DNA from: Acidobacteria bacterium Ga0077534
Lineage (GTDB): Bacteria; Acidobacteriota; Blastocatellia; Pyrinomonadales; Pyrinomonadaceae
Length of the DNA stretch: 64,000 bases
Direction: 5' to 3'
Assembly (NCBI GenBank): GCA_001464455.1
Contig: LNEI01000009.1
Coordinates: 1 to 64,000, forward strand
Part shown: in pieces, positions 42,350 to 51,256 of the stretch
Numbering within the stretch: the first letter of the stretch is position 1
Layout of the letters: each line of letters begins with the position of its first letter
Translations under genes and position numbers: made by a program
The notes under the pieces: generated by a model
What the model saw: the letters and a program-made list of their open reading frames with translations, nothing else
Databases searched by the model: none
What the model was told of the DNA's origin: nothing

Positions 42350-43054
42350 ATGGCGGATTTTTACCCAGGAAACATGGAAGGCAAGGCCCAATGGCACAAG
42401 ATCTTCGCGGCTCACCTTCCCGGCTTGGCGGCGAAGTACAATATCACGCCGGCGCAGCTCGCATCGGTGGCGGCGGACAATGCATGGATGCAGTTTTGGG
42501 TCGCCCAGCGTCACTTGGCGGCGACTTTTGCGTCGCAATTGGCGGCATATTTCAACTCGGTCTCGGGAAATGACGCGAGTCTCGACCCGCCGGCGACCCC
42601 GGCCTTCGCGCTAGCCGGCCCGCCCGCCGAGGTTCCGTGCGGCATCGAGTTCCGCAGCCGCGAACTCGCGAGACAGATCAAGGGCCACAGCTCGTACTCC
42701 GAAGCCGACGGCACCCTGCTCGGCATCATCGGCGAATTCAGCGGCGCACTGAGCATCAGCAGTTCCCTAAAGCCGAAGATCCAGGCCGTCGCCGCCTCGT
42801 CGGGCTACGCGTTCACCGTCTCCGTCTCACTGCGCGGCAAATCCGACGCCTGGCAGGTCTGGGCCACCGTCGCGGGCGAGAACAAATGGCAAAACATCGC
42901 CACCGCCACCGGCCGCTCCGCCACGGTCACCTACACGCCCCTCGATCAGGACAACAAACTGCCCTACCAACTAAATATCCGCGTCCAACTGCGACGCAGC
43001 AACCGCGATTACGGCGAAGTTTCCAACATCGCCCCGGTGACAGTGAACCCATAG
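42350..43054 (+). CDS. Unknown protein with a C-terminal beta domain
   Basis: 234 residues from ATG 42350, chosen for its perfect RBS (AGGAGGAA). The N-terminal half is helical (MADFYPGNMEGKAQWHKIF, then HLPGLAAKYNITPAQLASVA). The C-terminal half looks like an Ig or fibronectin-type strand pattern (FTVSVSLRGKSDAWQVWATV, SNIAPVTVNP). No signal peptide. I do not recognise a named family. It stands isolated between palindrome clusters and a 21-bp array. Confidence 0.75.
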   Translation: MADFYPGNMEGKAQWHKIFAAHLPGLAAKYNITPAQLASVAADNAWMQFWVAQRHLAATFASQLAAYFNSVSGNDASLDPPATPAFALAGPPAEVPCGIEFRSRELARQIKGHSSYSEADGTLLGIIGEFSGALSISSSLKPKIQAVAASSGYAFTVSVSLRGKSDAWQVWATVAGENKWQNIATATGRSATVTYTPLDQDNKLPYQLNIRVQLRRSNRDYGEVSNIAPVTVNP

Positions 43055-43420
43055 CCGGGCGCCATTCCAGAAAAGCCCGCGTAGCGGGCGAAATAATGTA
43101 GCCACGGGCGTAAGCCCGTGGGAAAGGCGAGTAGTTTCATTCAAGCCCGCGTAGCGGGCGACAGAGGGCAATAGAAATGTCGGCACGAATTCCGGTCGCC
43201 GCTGCACGCCGTTGTCACCCGCTTCGCGGGTTCTGTCGTAACTCGCCGCCATTTGCATACCTTTACCTCGCACGGCTTGAAACTTGTCATCCGAAGTCTC
43301 GTCGGTTGCATCTAAATCGGTAAAGGCTATATCGCAGGGTTTAAAAGATGGCCTTTGTTTGTTCTTGTACAGACTTTTGCCCCGGGACGTAATAGTCTGA
43401 GGGCGGGAAGGAGAATCGAT
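43055..43420. repeat. Second REP-like palindrome cluster (366-base gap)
   Basis: GCCCGCGTAGCGGGC at 43075-43089 and 43145-43159, CCACGGGCGTAAGCCCGTGG at 43102-43121, and a CCCGCTTCGCGGG variant near 43219. These are the same sequences as in the cluster at 41638-42012, so the gene between is bracketed. The remainder to 43420 shows no gene. Confidence 0.85.
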
Positions 43421-44011
43421 ATGTTAAGAAAGAATATTATTGCGACAGCGTTGATTATCGGGGTTTTTGCATTATCGGGCTTTGCACAGAGATCGGCGAC
43501 CTTTACCGGGACGGCGGTTATTTATGGCTCGGGGTTTAATACGCGGACCGTGACCCGCACCTTTACGTTAAAGGTAGACAGAGTCACACCGGCGGAAGAT
43601 GCGGCGAGATATCTCACCACTCTCGAGCAGGGCGGGCAAAACGCCTTGATGGATGAGATCAGGAATAACGACCTCGGGCAATTTACGCTCGGCGGCTCGC
43701 TCGGGCGCGACCTGAATGCGGTGATCTTTGACACTCACGACGGAAAAACGAGGATCAGAGCGATCTTTGACAGATGGGTCGGTTTCGGCGAGCTGCGAAC
43801 AGGTGCCCGCTCGGTCGATTATCCTTTCGGATACGTGGAAATACTCGTCGACCCGAAAACCGGACGCGGTGACGGAACGATAATCCCCGCCGCCCAGGTG
43901 CGTTTCAAACGCGGAAAGAACGGCGCCACCGATACCGTCGAAATAGAAGACTTCGGCATCTACCCCGGCCGCCTCATCGGAGTCCGGAGCCGCGGGAATA
44001 TCGCGATGTGA
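43421..44011 (+). CDS. Secreted protein of unknown function
   Basis: 196 residues from ATG 43421 (RBS GGAAGGAG). A signal peptide (IIATALIIGVFALSGFAQ) precedes a beta-rich domain with SATFTGTAVIYGSGFNTRTV, LKVDRVTPAEDAARYLTTLE, and FGYVEILVDPKTGRGDGTII. No recognised family or catalytic motif. The end VEIEDFGIYPGRLIGVRS is well ordered rather than low-complexity. A periplasmic or secreted location is inferred. Confidence 0.75.
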   Translation: MLRKNIIATALIIGVFALSGFAQRSATFTGTAVIYGSGFNTRTVTRTFTLKVDRVTPAEDAARYLTTLEQGGQNALMDEIRNNDLGQFTLGGSLGRDLNAVIFDTHDGKTRIRAIFDRWVGFGELRTGARSVDYPFGYVEILVDPKTGRGDGTIIPAAQVRFKRGKNGATDTVEIEDFGIYPGRLIGVRSRGNIAM

Positions 44012-44033
44012 TCAAGGGGCCCGATCGTATTTG

Positions 44034-44438
44034 CTAAACGGTCGGGCCATTGACCAAACAAAAAAGAATAAACGACCCCATCGCTGCCGCTACTATTGCG
44101 AGAAGTTTGGGGTATTTTAGTACCGGCGGCACCGAAAGATCGGCGAAGCGCTTGTGCCACTGCCAGGGAATGACGGCGAGGACAGCCGAAGTGCCGATCA
44201 GTAGCCAGCCGAAGACCAAAAACACCGGGCTGAACAGCATTTTGGTCGCCCAAACGACCAAAGCCGCGCCCACGATGATGCGAAGAGATATCTCGAGATA
44301 GTGCGTGAACGCCGAGGTCGCAAAACCGAGCAGAAAGTTCTTTCCCCGCTCCTCCGAGAAAACCAAAAGCCCCGCCAGCGTCAGCAGAAAGATGCCAAAC
44401 GCAAGGACCACAAGAAATAGAGTGATATCGATGAGCAT
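44034..44438 (-). CDS. Small four-helix membrane protein
   Basis: 134 residues with four hydrophobic segments: ITLFLVVLAFGIFLLTLAGL, ISLRIIVGAALVVWATKML, FLVFGWLLIGTSAVLAVIP and LAIVAAAMGSFILFCLV. No recognised family. It lies 39 bp downstream of the CadC-like regulator on the same strand and may share its transcript. Confidence 0.65.
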   Translation of the reverse strand: MLIDITLFLVVLAFGIFLLTLAGLLVFSEERGKNFLLGFATSAFTHYLEISLRIIVGAALVVWATKMLFSPVFLVFGWLLIGTSAVLAVIPWQWHKRFADLSVPPVLKYPKLLAIVAAAMGSFILFCLVNGPTV

Positions 44439-44477
44439 CCGCGTTACTCGTTTTCCCTCATGGCGAGCCGGTGTCAG

Positions 44478-45854
44478 TTAAATGGGCCGCGTGAATTGTT
44501 TCGCCTGACGCACTACTTCAATATCGGTTGAAATTTCGCCTGTGTTGTTTTTGTAGGAGCCGGACCAGTTCAGGATCCTGTCATTGACGCTCAGAAATAA
44601 CCAGCCGCTCAGATTGCTCTGCTGCTTTGGAAGATCCTTCCCGGCTTTGAATGCCGGGTTGCTGCCGATCTTTCCGATCAAGGAACGGGCATTGAGCTCG
44701 GGCGCCAGATGATCGGTGGTTAGATGATCTGAACCGTCAAGATCATACAGTTCACCGTTCTTCCAGTATGCGACATTGCCGCGGCTGCGGATCTCGATCG
44801 TGTCCGCCTGCTGAATATTCACCAGTTCTTTTCCCCACGCCATCTCGATATCATCGTCTTCCGCATAAATATTGTATTGGCGATACAAAATGACGGCCAC
44901 ATTAAGCCCGCCCCGGTTATCGGCATAGCTGTTCACCAGGTCATTTACCGCCAAATACAGTTCACCGCTCTTTTTGGCCTGGAAAGCAGGATTTGTGCTG
45001 GCCTGAAAATAGTTACTCTTGTCGCTTTCGCTTCCGATCCACGCAACTAAAGACCCCGGATAGGCTTTTTGGAAAGTATGACTGGCCGAGACCTCTCCTT
45101 TTTCGTCGCCTTGCAGGGTCAGGGTTTGCCCCGCTTCCGGCTGATGGACGCCCATCGCGGAAACTCTGAGAACATCTCCGGGCAGGACCTTTAATCCAAC
45201 CTCAACATACTCACTGGTCGCGTCAACTGTGATGTTCTTAACGGTGATGGTCGCTTTTACGTTCAGCTTATTAGCGTCAGACAATGTGTCGCCCACGTTC
45301 TGCGGTGCTTGCTGATCTCGATAAAGAAAGAATCCGACCCCAATGACCAGACTGAAGATAACTGCGAGAAACAATATCGGATAAACAGCAAAATATCTCG
45401 CCGGCCTTTTTTCTTTTGTCAGCGCCAGATCCGAGCTATTAAAGGTTATGGTTTCCTCGCCTCGAAAATGCTGGACGGTTTGTTCTTCAACGATAAGAGC
45501 GGTTCCGGCCGGCTGCGTGATCGTAACCTCCGGCGTAAACCGGTAGCCGAGCTTCGGAACCGTTTCGATCATTCGTTTGCCGCCTGAACCGTCTCCCAGC
45601 AGAGTTCGAAGCGACGACACATTTCGCGCGAGCGTATTCTCCTCGACGTAAGTTCCCTGCCAGACCGCATCTAGCAATTCGTCCTTCTTCGTCGTCCGTC
45701 CGGCGTTCTCTACAAAGAAAAAAAGCAGGTCAAACTGCTTGGGTTTGAGCGGAATTTCCTCGCCGCCGCGCCATAAACGGCGCTCAGCTAAGTCGAGATC
45801 AAATTCACCGAAGTGATAAAACTCCTGTGTTTGTTGGGGTTGAGCGTTATCCAA
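44478..45854 (-). CDS. CadC-like membrane regulator with two lectin-like periplasmic domains
   Basis: 458 residues. An OmpR/ToxR-type winged helix (about 10-105: LKPKQFDLLFFFVENAGR, then ENTLARNVSSLRTLLGD and METVPKLGYRF-like end) is followed by one membrane helix (YFAVYPILFLAVIFSLVIGV, near 165) and a large periplasmic part. That part holds two domains with the PA-IL/LecA-like pattern: PGSLVAWIG ... SGELYLAVND, and ARSLIGKIGSNPAFKAG ... GWLFLSVND. Such one-component regulators sense outside and bind DNA inside; a sugar ligand is inferred from the domains. Divergent from a small HTH gene at 45947. Confidence 0.8.
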   Translation of the reverse strand: MDNAQPQQTQEFYHFGEFDLDLAERRLWRGGEEIPLKPKQFDLLFFFVENAGRTTKKDELLDAVWQGTYVEENTLARNVSSLRTLLGDGSGGKRMIETVPKLGYRFTPEVTITQPAGTALIVEEQTVQHFRGEETITFNSSDLALTKEKRPARYFAVYPILFLAVIFSLVIGVGFFLYRDQQAPQNVGDTLSDANKLNVKATITVKNITVDATSEYVEVGLKVLPGDVLRVSAMGVHQPEAGQTLTLQGDEKGEVSASHTFQKAYPGSLVAWIGSESDKSNYFQASTNPAFQAKKSGELYLAVNDLVNSYADNRGGLNVAVILYRQYNIYAEDDDIEMAWGKELVNIQQADTIEIRSRGNVAYWKNGELYDLDGSDHLTTDHLAPELNARSLIGKIGSNPAFKAGKDLPKQQSNLSGWLFLSVNDRILNWSGSYKNNTGEISTDIEVVRQAKQFTRPI

Positions 45855-45946
45855 AAGAAATCCAAAAAAAATCCAAAATAAATCAAGACCCTGAGCGGCA
45901 ATTTCATTAAGTTAGCAGAAATTGCTTTTAACACTAAGCCAAACCA

Positions 45947-46222
45947 ATGGAAATCACGCGAAAAGTAGAGTTTTCGATTGCGACAAACCGCCGGTACGTC
46001 ATACGTGAGTCGGAAGGGCTTTCACGACCGACCTGCTTTGTTTGCGGTGAACCGATGCTCACGACAGAGCAGGCAGCACGCCTGTTTGGCATCACCCAGC
46101 GCCGCATCTTTCGAATGATCGAACTAGACGCAGTTCACGCGACAGAACTGGCAAGCGGCGCCGTGTTGATCTGTCTAGCGTCCTTATCGCAGACCGTAGA
46201 CCGTGAATCACACGCGGAGTAA
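45947..46222 (+). CDS. Small protein with CxxC and helix-turn-helix-like segment
   Basis: 91 residues. A CFVCGEPM motif (31-38) could bind zinc, and LTTEQAARLFGITQRRIFRM is a good excisionase/MerR-type helix-turn-helix, followed by HATELASGAVLICLASL. It could be a small regulator of the neighbouring adhesin gene, which starts 44 bp downstream, but that is inference. No closer family is recognised. Confidence 0.65.
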   Translation: MEITRKVEFSIATNRRYVIRESEGLSRPTCFVCGEPMLTTEQAARLFGITQRRIFRMIELDAVHATELASGAVLICLASLSQTVDRESHAE

Positions 46223-46266
46223 AAAAGGCAGATTCCAAAGCAGATTTCAGCAGATCAGAAATAAAA

Positions 46267-48501
46267 ATGGAGAAAATTACAAGTATGAGATTCAAATTGC
46301 TCGCAATCTTCGCGAGCCTATTACTAACAGCCTCGGCACACGCCGCGACTTACACGGTGACGAACACGAACGACAGCGGAGCAGGCAGCCTGCGCGATGC
46401 GATCGCGGCGGCAAATGCGACCGCTGCAAATGACGTCATCGAATTCGACGCCTCGTTAAGCGGTCAGACAATAACTCTCAACGGCACGCAATTGACGATC
46501 GTTAACAACGGCACATTGTCGATCAACGGTTTGGGAGCCGATCAGTTGGCGGTGTCGGGCAACAACCTGAGCCGCGTGTTTTTTGTCGATAGCGGAGCCA
46601 CGGCCGCGATTTCAGGCTTGACCATCACGGCGGCCCGATTCACCGGCGGTAACGGGGGCGGCATTGTTGCCGGCAATTTATCAACTTTGACGCTGAGCAG
46701 CCTTCGCGTAACGGGCAACTATGCTCAGTCGGGCGGCGGTATTCTCGCCTCGCCGGGCAGCACCGTCAACCTTACCGACAGCACCGTAACTAATAATGAC
46801 ACTTTCCGTGCTGGCGGCAGTCTTGGCGGAGGATTATACAACGATCAGGGTACAGTTACCATCGCAAATTCAACCTTCAGCAGCAACAACGCGGGATTTG
46901 GCGGCGGTGTTTTCAGCAACGGTCCGACGACAGTAACCTACTCGACCTTTACGCTGAATACTGCAAATCTTGGCGGCGGGATTTCGAACGGTGCCGGTTT
47001 TCAGGGCGTCAACAGCAGCATTGCTTTGACTATTGCTGACACGACGCTCAACGGAAACATCGTAACGGGTAGCGGCGGCGGACTGTATGTTTTTGGCAGG
47101 ACGACAACCATCTCTAACACCTCATTCACCAGCAACGCAGCCCCATTTGGTGCCGGAGTTTATAACGAAAGGGGAACCGTCACGATCACCGGTTCGTCTA
47201 TCAAAAACAATGTTGCCAACAACGAAGGCGGCGGACTTAGCAATAACACCAACTCTACCGGTGGCTCAGTAACCGTTAACGACTCGGTCATTGAAGGAAA
47301 CAGGGCAAACGGAACCGCCGGAAACGGCGGTGGCGGTATTGCAACCTTTGGAATCGGAACCCTGACCGTAAATGGTTCTACCATTAGCGGTAACACGTCT
47401 ACTGGATCGGGCGGCGGCATCATCGTCTTCTCCGGCATGGCAAACCTGACAAATTCGACCGTCAGCGGCAACACATCAACAATCGGAAACGGGGGCGGCA
47501 TCCGCAACCTCGGAACTTCGACACTGACGAGCTCAACCTTTAGCGACAACTCCGGCAATAATGGCGGCGGGGTATCTAATGGCGGCACGATTAGCAGCAT
47601 GACGCTCGAGAATACGATCGTGGCCAATAGTCCGAGCGGCATTGATTGCGGCAGTACGGGCGGCACTATAAATGCAGCCTACAGTTTGATTGAAAGCGGT
47701 CTCGCGTGTCTCAACGGATTGAACTCAAACAACCTAACCGGCGATCCGCAGCTTGGCTCGCTTCAGGATAACGGCGGTGCCACCTTCACCCACGCATTAC
47801 TCGCCTTTTCGCCTGCGATCGACAAGGGCTTCTCCACCTTGACGACAGACCAAAGAGGACTCGTCAGGCCGGTAGACCTGCCTAATTACCCGAACGCCGC
47901 CGTTGGAGCAGATATCGGTGCGTACGAGCTGCAGCAGGAATACGACCGGGACGGCGACGGCACTTCGGATACCGTTGACAACTGTCTGGATACACCCAAC
48001 CCCGATCAGGAAAACAGCGATAACGATTCGCTCGGCAACGCCTGCGATGACGACGATGACAATGACGGCGTGCTGGACGGAAACGACGCGTTTCCAACCG
48101 ACCCGACCGAATCGGTAGACACCGACGGCGACGGCACCGGCAATAATGCTGACACCGATGACGACAACGACGGTCAATCGGACGCGGACGAAACGACGTG
48201 TGGTTCAAATCCACTTCAGGCGACGAGCAAATCGCCCGACGCAGACAGCGACAACTCGCCCGATTGCGTCGACCTGGACGACGACAATGACAACATACCA
48301 GATGTCTGCGACGTCGATCAGAACCCGGGTTCGGTCGACTTCGACCGCGACGGGATCGTCGACAGTTCACAGTGCGACACGGTGATCGGACCTCCCGTTG
48401 ACAAAGAACAGTGCAAGAACGGCGGATGGATGCGGTTTAACAACCCCACCTTCCCCAATCAAGGTCAATGCGTCAGCTTTGTTGTGAGCAATAGGCCGTA
48501 G
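46267..48501 (+). CDS. Secreted right-handed beta-helix protein with thrombospondin type-3 repeats
   Basis: 744 residues. After a signal peptide (RFKLLAIFASLLLTASAHA) the CSLREA-like entry TYTVTNTNDSGAGSLRDAI leads into a beta-helix of about 450 residues rich in N/G/T/S ladders (for example NSTFSSNNAGFGGGVFSNG), the choice-of-anchor Q type. From about 560 the protein carries calcium-binding thrombospondin type-3 repeats (DRDGDGTSDTVDNC, DDDDDNDGVLDGNDAF, DTDGDGTGNNADTDDDNDG). The end, CKNGGWMRFNNPTFPNQGQC, is a Cys-bracketed tail seen on related secreted proteins. An adhesin or matrix role is likely; no enzyme motif is seen. Confidence 0.88.
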   Translation: MEKITSMRFKLLAIFASLLLTASAHAATYTVTNTNDSGAGSLRDAIAAANATAANDVIEFDASLSGQTITLNGTQLTIVNNGTLSINGLGADQLAVSGNNLSRVFFVDSGATAAISGLTITAARFTGGNGGGIVAGNLSTLTLSSLRVTGNYAQSGGGILASPGSTVNLTDSTVTNNDTFRAGGSLGGGLYNDQGTVTIANSTFSSNNAGFGGGVFSNGPTTVTYSTFTLNTANLGGGISNGAGFQGVNSSIALTIADTTLNGNIVTGSGGGLYVFGRTTTISNTSFTSNAAPFGAGVYNERGTVTITGSSIKNNVANNEGGGLSNNTNSTGGSVTVNDSVIEGNRANGTAGNGGGGIATFGIGTLTVNGSTISGNTSTGSGGGIIVFSGMANLTNSTVSGNTSTIGNGGGIRNLGTSTLTSSTFSDNSGNNGGGVSNGGTISSMTLENTIVANSPSGIDCGSTGGTINAAYSLIESGLACLNGLNSNNLTGDPQLGSLQDNGGATFTHALLAFSPAIDKGFSTLTTDQRGLVRPVDLPNYPNAAVGADIGAYELQQEYDRDGDGTSDTVDNCLDTPNPDQENSDNDSLGNACDDDDDNDGVLDGNDAFPTDPTESVDTDGDGTGNNADTDDDNDGQSDADETTCGSNPLQATSKSPDADSDNSPDCVDLDDDNDNIPDVCDVDQNPGSVDFDRDGIVDSSQCDTVIGPPVDKEQCKNGGWMRFNNPTFPNQGQCVSFVVSNRP

Positions 48502-48508
48502 ACCAGGG

Positions 48509-48536
48509 CGGAGACTCAAGAATCTTCTTGGGTCTC
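48509..48536 (+). terminator. Hairpin after the beta-helix gene
   Basis: GGAGAC-T-CAAGAA, a 2-base loop and TTCTTG-G-GTCTCC form a stem of 13 pairs with one mismatch, starting 8 bases after the stop. It lacks a clear T tract, so it may act as a weak terminator or mRNA end. Confidence 0.5.
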
Positions 48537-48589
48537 CATTCGAAAGCTAACGACAAAATAAAACCAAGACCTTAAACCAAAAGAAAATT

Positions 48590-49276
48590 ATGAAGAATCA
48601 ACTGACAAAAATCACGTTTATCGGCGTCTGTCTCGTGGTAGCGGGCTTTGCCGCGGCCGAAAGCGTCTCTGCCCAAAATTGCCGCCCGAACGCTAACCAG
48701 ATAGCGATCTTTGACGATTGGAAGTTTGGAGGAAAATGCAAGGTGCTCGACATCGCGGGATATGCGACGCCCGAGGCGTTGGGATTTGATAACGACAGCA
48801 TCTCGTCGATCCTCGTCGGCAAGAATGTACAGGCTGAGATCTGTCAGAACGACCTTTATAAAGGCGCCTGCGAGATACTCGTAAGCGATAATGATTTTCT
48901 GGAAAATTCGCGGGTTGGTAACGATTCGGTCTCTTCGATCCGCGTTACGCGCAAGGGGCCGGGCGGCAGTACTTCGGCTGCGGCGGCGACCGGAGTAGAA
49001 GGCCTCAAGAGACTGCTGATCGGCTCATCATGGATCTTTGATGACGATAAAACCGTCAAGATCGTTTGGGGGGCAAGCAGCTGGAAATCCTACAAGAACG
49101 GCAAATACAACCGGACGACGGGATACAAGCTCCTAGAGCCGAACATCATTGAGTACCCGAATTCCGAAGGCGTGATGCGTCAGGGGTACATCCGCTTCGA
49201 GAACAACAACAGGAAGCTGATCCTGGAACGGCCAGATATAAACGAGACGTTTACATACACACGCGTCGGAAAGTAG
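48590..49276 (+). CDS. Secreted single-domain beta/gamma-crystallin protein
   Basis: 228 residues. The leader LTKITFIGVCLVVAGFAAAE is followed by one crystallin domain (about 32-125) with IAIFDDWKFGGKC, the clamp NDSISS, CQNDLYKGAC and the clamp NDSVSS, so calcium binding is predicted in full. The C-terminal part (about 140-228; SSWIFDDDKTVKIVWGASSW, ending ETFTYTRVG) resembles a small beta-barrel domain that I cannot name. A paralogous gene starts 31 bp downstream, indicating an operon. Confidence 0.85.
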   Translation: MKNQLTKITFIGVCLVVAGFAAAESVSAQNCRPNANQIAIFDDWKFGGKCKVLDIAGYATPEALGFDNDSISSILVGKNVQAEICQNDLYKGACEILVSDNDFLENSRVGNDSVSSIRVTRKGPGGSTSAAAATGVEGLKRLLIGSSWIFDDDKTVKIVWGASSWKSYKNGKYNRTTGYKLLEPNIIEYPNSEGVMRQGYIRFENNNRKLILERPDINETFTYTRVGK

Positions 49277-49307
49277 ACGCGAACCCAGCAGAGGAGAGAA
49301 AAAGCAT

Positions 49308-50756
49308 ATGAAGAAACTACTTTTTATCGGCTTGTGCCTCGGATTCATTTTCGCGGCCGCAGAAACGGCTTCGGCCCAGTTTTGTAGACCCAACGTCAAC
49401 CAGGTGGCTATATTTAACGATTGGCGATTTGAAGGGGCTTGCAAGATATTGAACCCAGGTGAGTACCGCACGCCTCAGAGTATGGGAATGCCGAATGACA
49501 GCATTACATCCATAATCGTCGGCGCCAATGTCCAGGTGGAGCTCTGTGCAGACAACGACTTCCAGGGCGTCTGCCAGACGTTCGGATCGAATAACGATTT
49601 TCTGGGGAATACGCGTGTGGGGAACGACAATGTCTCGTCCCTGCGCATCTTTCCTAAGGGTAACGCGGGAGGCAATCAAAACCCGCAGGGTGCCTCAACC
49701 GGAACGAGTCCACTATGCAGACCAAACGTCAATCAGATCGCGATCTTCAACGATTCACAATTCGGCGGGGCCTGTAAGATCCTGAACCAAGGCGACTTCC
49801 GTACGCCGCAAAGCATGGGAATGCCTAATGACAGCATCTCGTCGATCATCGTGGGCGCGAACGTTCAGGTAGAACTCTGTGCTGACAACGATTTTCAAGG
49901 CGCCTGCCAGACCTTCGGTTCCGACAACAACTTCCTTGGTAACACTCGCGTCGGGAACGACAATGTCTCGTCATTGCGTATCTTTAGGAAGGGATCCGCC
50001 GCCGGCAACCCTAATCCTGTACCGGCACCTGTTGCTCAGCGGCCGGCCCCGCCACCGCCTGCAAATCTCCCGCCGCCGACCGACGAGATGCTATATCCGT
50101 TCAAGGCCAGGGCAAACGTTACTAACTGCACTCCGAATCCCGGCTGGGCAAAATGTATACAGCTCGCAGATCCGACGATCCGTATCATGGCGACAAAGGC
50201 CGTGAGCCAGTCAGCAATGAACGGCGTGGCGAACGTCTATGCTGAGATGCTGCGTCGCTTGAACCCGAGATACCCTAAGAACAAGCTCGATACTTTCATC
50301 GTTCACATGACAAACGCCGAACCGTGGTCAGAACTAATTAATCTGGCACCGATCGGGATGGCGTATCCGCAGTCGCCGTATGATAGCAGTGGCGATTTCC
50401 TTCGCGGTTACGGAAACCCTGATAATTTGTGGATCACCGAACAGATGATCTGCAAGCAGGGCGTTAAAACGCGAAATGACAAGAAGCCGAACTCCGATAA
50501 TGAGTACAGGTCGTTCGACCAGGTGGTCCACGAATTCGGACATTCGCTTCACTCCAATCTTCTTACCGATCAGTTGGTGAACAGCACGTTCAAGTTCATG
50601 ACCATGACTCCGCTGGAAAGCTTTCCTTATCGCATCCAGCAGTGGTTCCGAGTTCCTAATCTGGATCAGGTGCCGATCTCGCCGAAAGAGGATGCCTTTA
50701 TGAAAGGCTTCTTCTCCGCGAGAGCGTCGTTTTCGTGCGACGGCTATAGACCCTAG
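49308..50756 (+). CDS. Secreted protein with two beta/gamma-crystallin domains and an HExxH peptidase-like domain
   Basis: 482 residues. Signal peptide (about 1-24), then two crystallin domains (25-118 and 138-230) that are about 88% identical, each with the clamps NDSI(T/S)S and NDNVSS. A Pro/Ala linker (PVPAPVAQRPAPPPPANLPP) leads to a C-terminal domain (about 265-482) with the zinc site HEFGHSLHSNLL (HExxH, with a further His at +3 of the second His) and several aromatic/acidic segments (SPYDSSGDFLRGYGNP, PLESFPYRIQQWFRV). It is probably a zinc metallopeptidase displayed or targeted by the crystallin domains; the third zinc ligand is not certain. The peptidase family was not identified. 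Confidence 0.85.
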   Translation: MKKLLFIGLCLGFIFAAAETASAQFCRPNVNQVAIFNDWRFEGACKILNPGEYRTPQSMGMPNDSITSIIVGANVQVELCADNDFQGVCQTFGSNNDFLGNTRVGNDNVSSLRIFPKGNAGGNQNPQGASTGTSPLCRPNVNQIAIFNDSQFGGACKILNQGDFRTPQSMGMPNDSISSIIVGANVQVELCADNDFQGACQTFGSDNNFLGNTRVGNDNVSSLRIFRKGSAAGNPNPVPAPVAQRPAPPPPANLPPPTDEMLYPFKARANVTNCTPNPGWAKCIQLADPTIRIMATKAVSQSAMNGVANVYAEMLRRLNPRYPKNKLDTFIVHMTNAEPWSELINLAPIGMAYPQSPYDSSGDFLRGYGNPDNLWITEQMICKQGVKTRNDKKPNSDNEYRSFDQVVHEFGHSLHSNLLTDQLVNSTFKFMTMTPLESFPYRIQQWFRVPNLDQVPISPKEDAFMKGFFSARASFSCDGYRP

Positions 50757-50781
50757 GTCGCGGCGTTTCTTTTCGAAGAGA

Positions 50782-51010
50782 CTAGAAAATGATCCCGTAG
50801 TACGCAGAGAAGAAATTATTGCCGCGGCCGGAATTTCCGAAGGAGTACGCGAACGTTAACGTTTGCGACTCCTTCGTTTTGTAGCTAAGGCCTACGTTCG
50901 AGGTGCCGAGAGCATTGTTTCCGCTGGTAAAGTCAGCTACCAGGGTCAATGGTTTGATAGAGGCTTCTCGATCCCAGCCATTACACCCGTCCTTCTTCCG
51001 AAATTGTTGT
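50782..51010 (-). pseudogene. C-terminal remnant of an outer-membrane beta-barrel-like protein, frameshifted
   Basis: Read on the minus strand, the frame ending at a TAG (50784-50782) encodes SIKPLTLVADFTSGNN, then GTSNVGLSYKTKES, QTLTFAYSFGNSGRGNNFFS and a terminal Phe, YYGIIF, the alternating pattern of outer-membrane strands ending in Phe. Upstream of about 50962 the same protein continues in another frame (NNFGRRTGVMAGIEKP). So a slip has broken the gene. No intact start is found, so only the 3' part remains. The function of the parent protein is unknown. Confidence 0.5.
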
Positions 51011-51256
51011 TGGCGGTTGCAACTGCGTGCTGACGAGTCTTAGTGTCCTGCATAGTGGTCGAGTGAATGAATAGCATTCCGGACCGCACCGCAGCGATGA
51101 CAGCAGTGGGGGCAGAAAAGATTAAGACCAGACAAAGCCGGGTTAATGTCGGCACTGACAATAAAGATCATCTTCTACTAAGAGAGCTTACGGGACAAAG
51201 AACCAACGCTCCAGCCGCCACAGCCGCGAATAAAACACTGCTCACACAATGATCCG
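51011..51256. other. Remaining part of the 500-base gap without an intact gene
   Basis: This lies between the pseudogene remnant and the AAA ATPase stop. Short frames cross it on both strands, but none has a recognisable product. It may hold more of the decayed membrane-protein gene. Confidence 0.35.

Noticed and set aside
41768-42351. Long repeat frames over the second 21-bp array
   Set aside because: Same reason as for the first array; several frames on both strands are equally open.
43355-43420. Upstream ATG at 43355 for the 196-residue secreted protein
   Set aside because: The ATG at 43421 has GGAAGGAG and starts the signal peptide at once; the extension is not leader-like.
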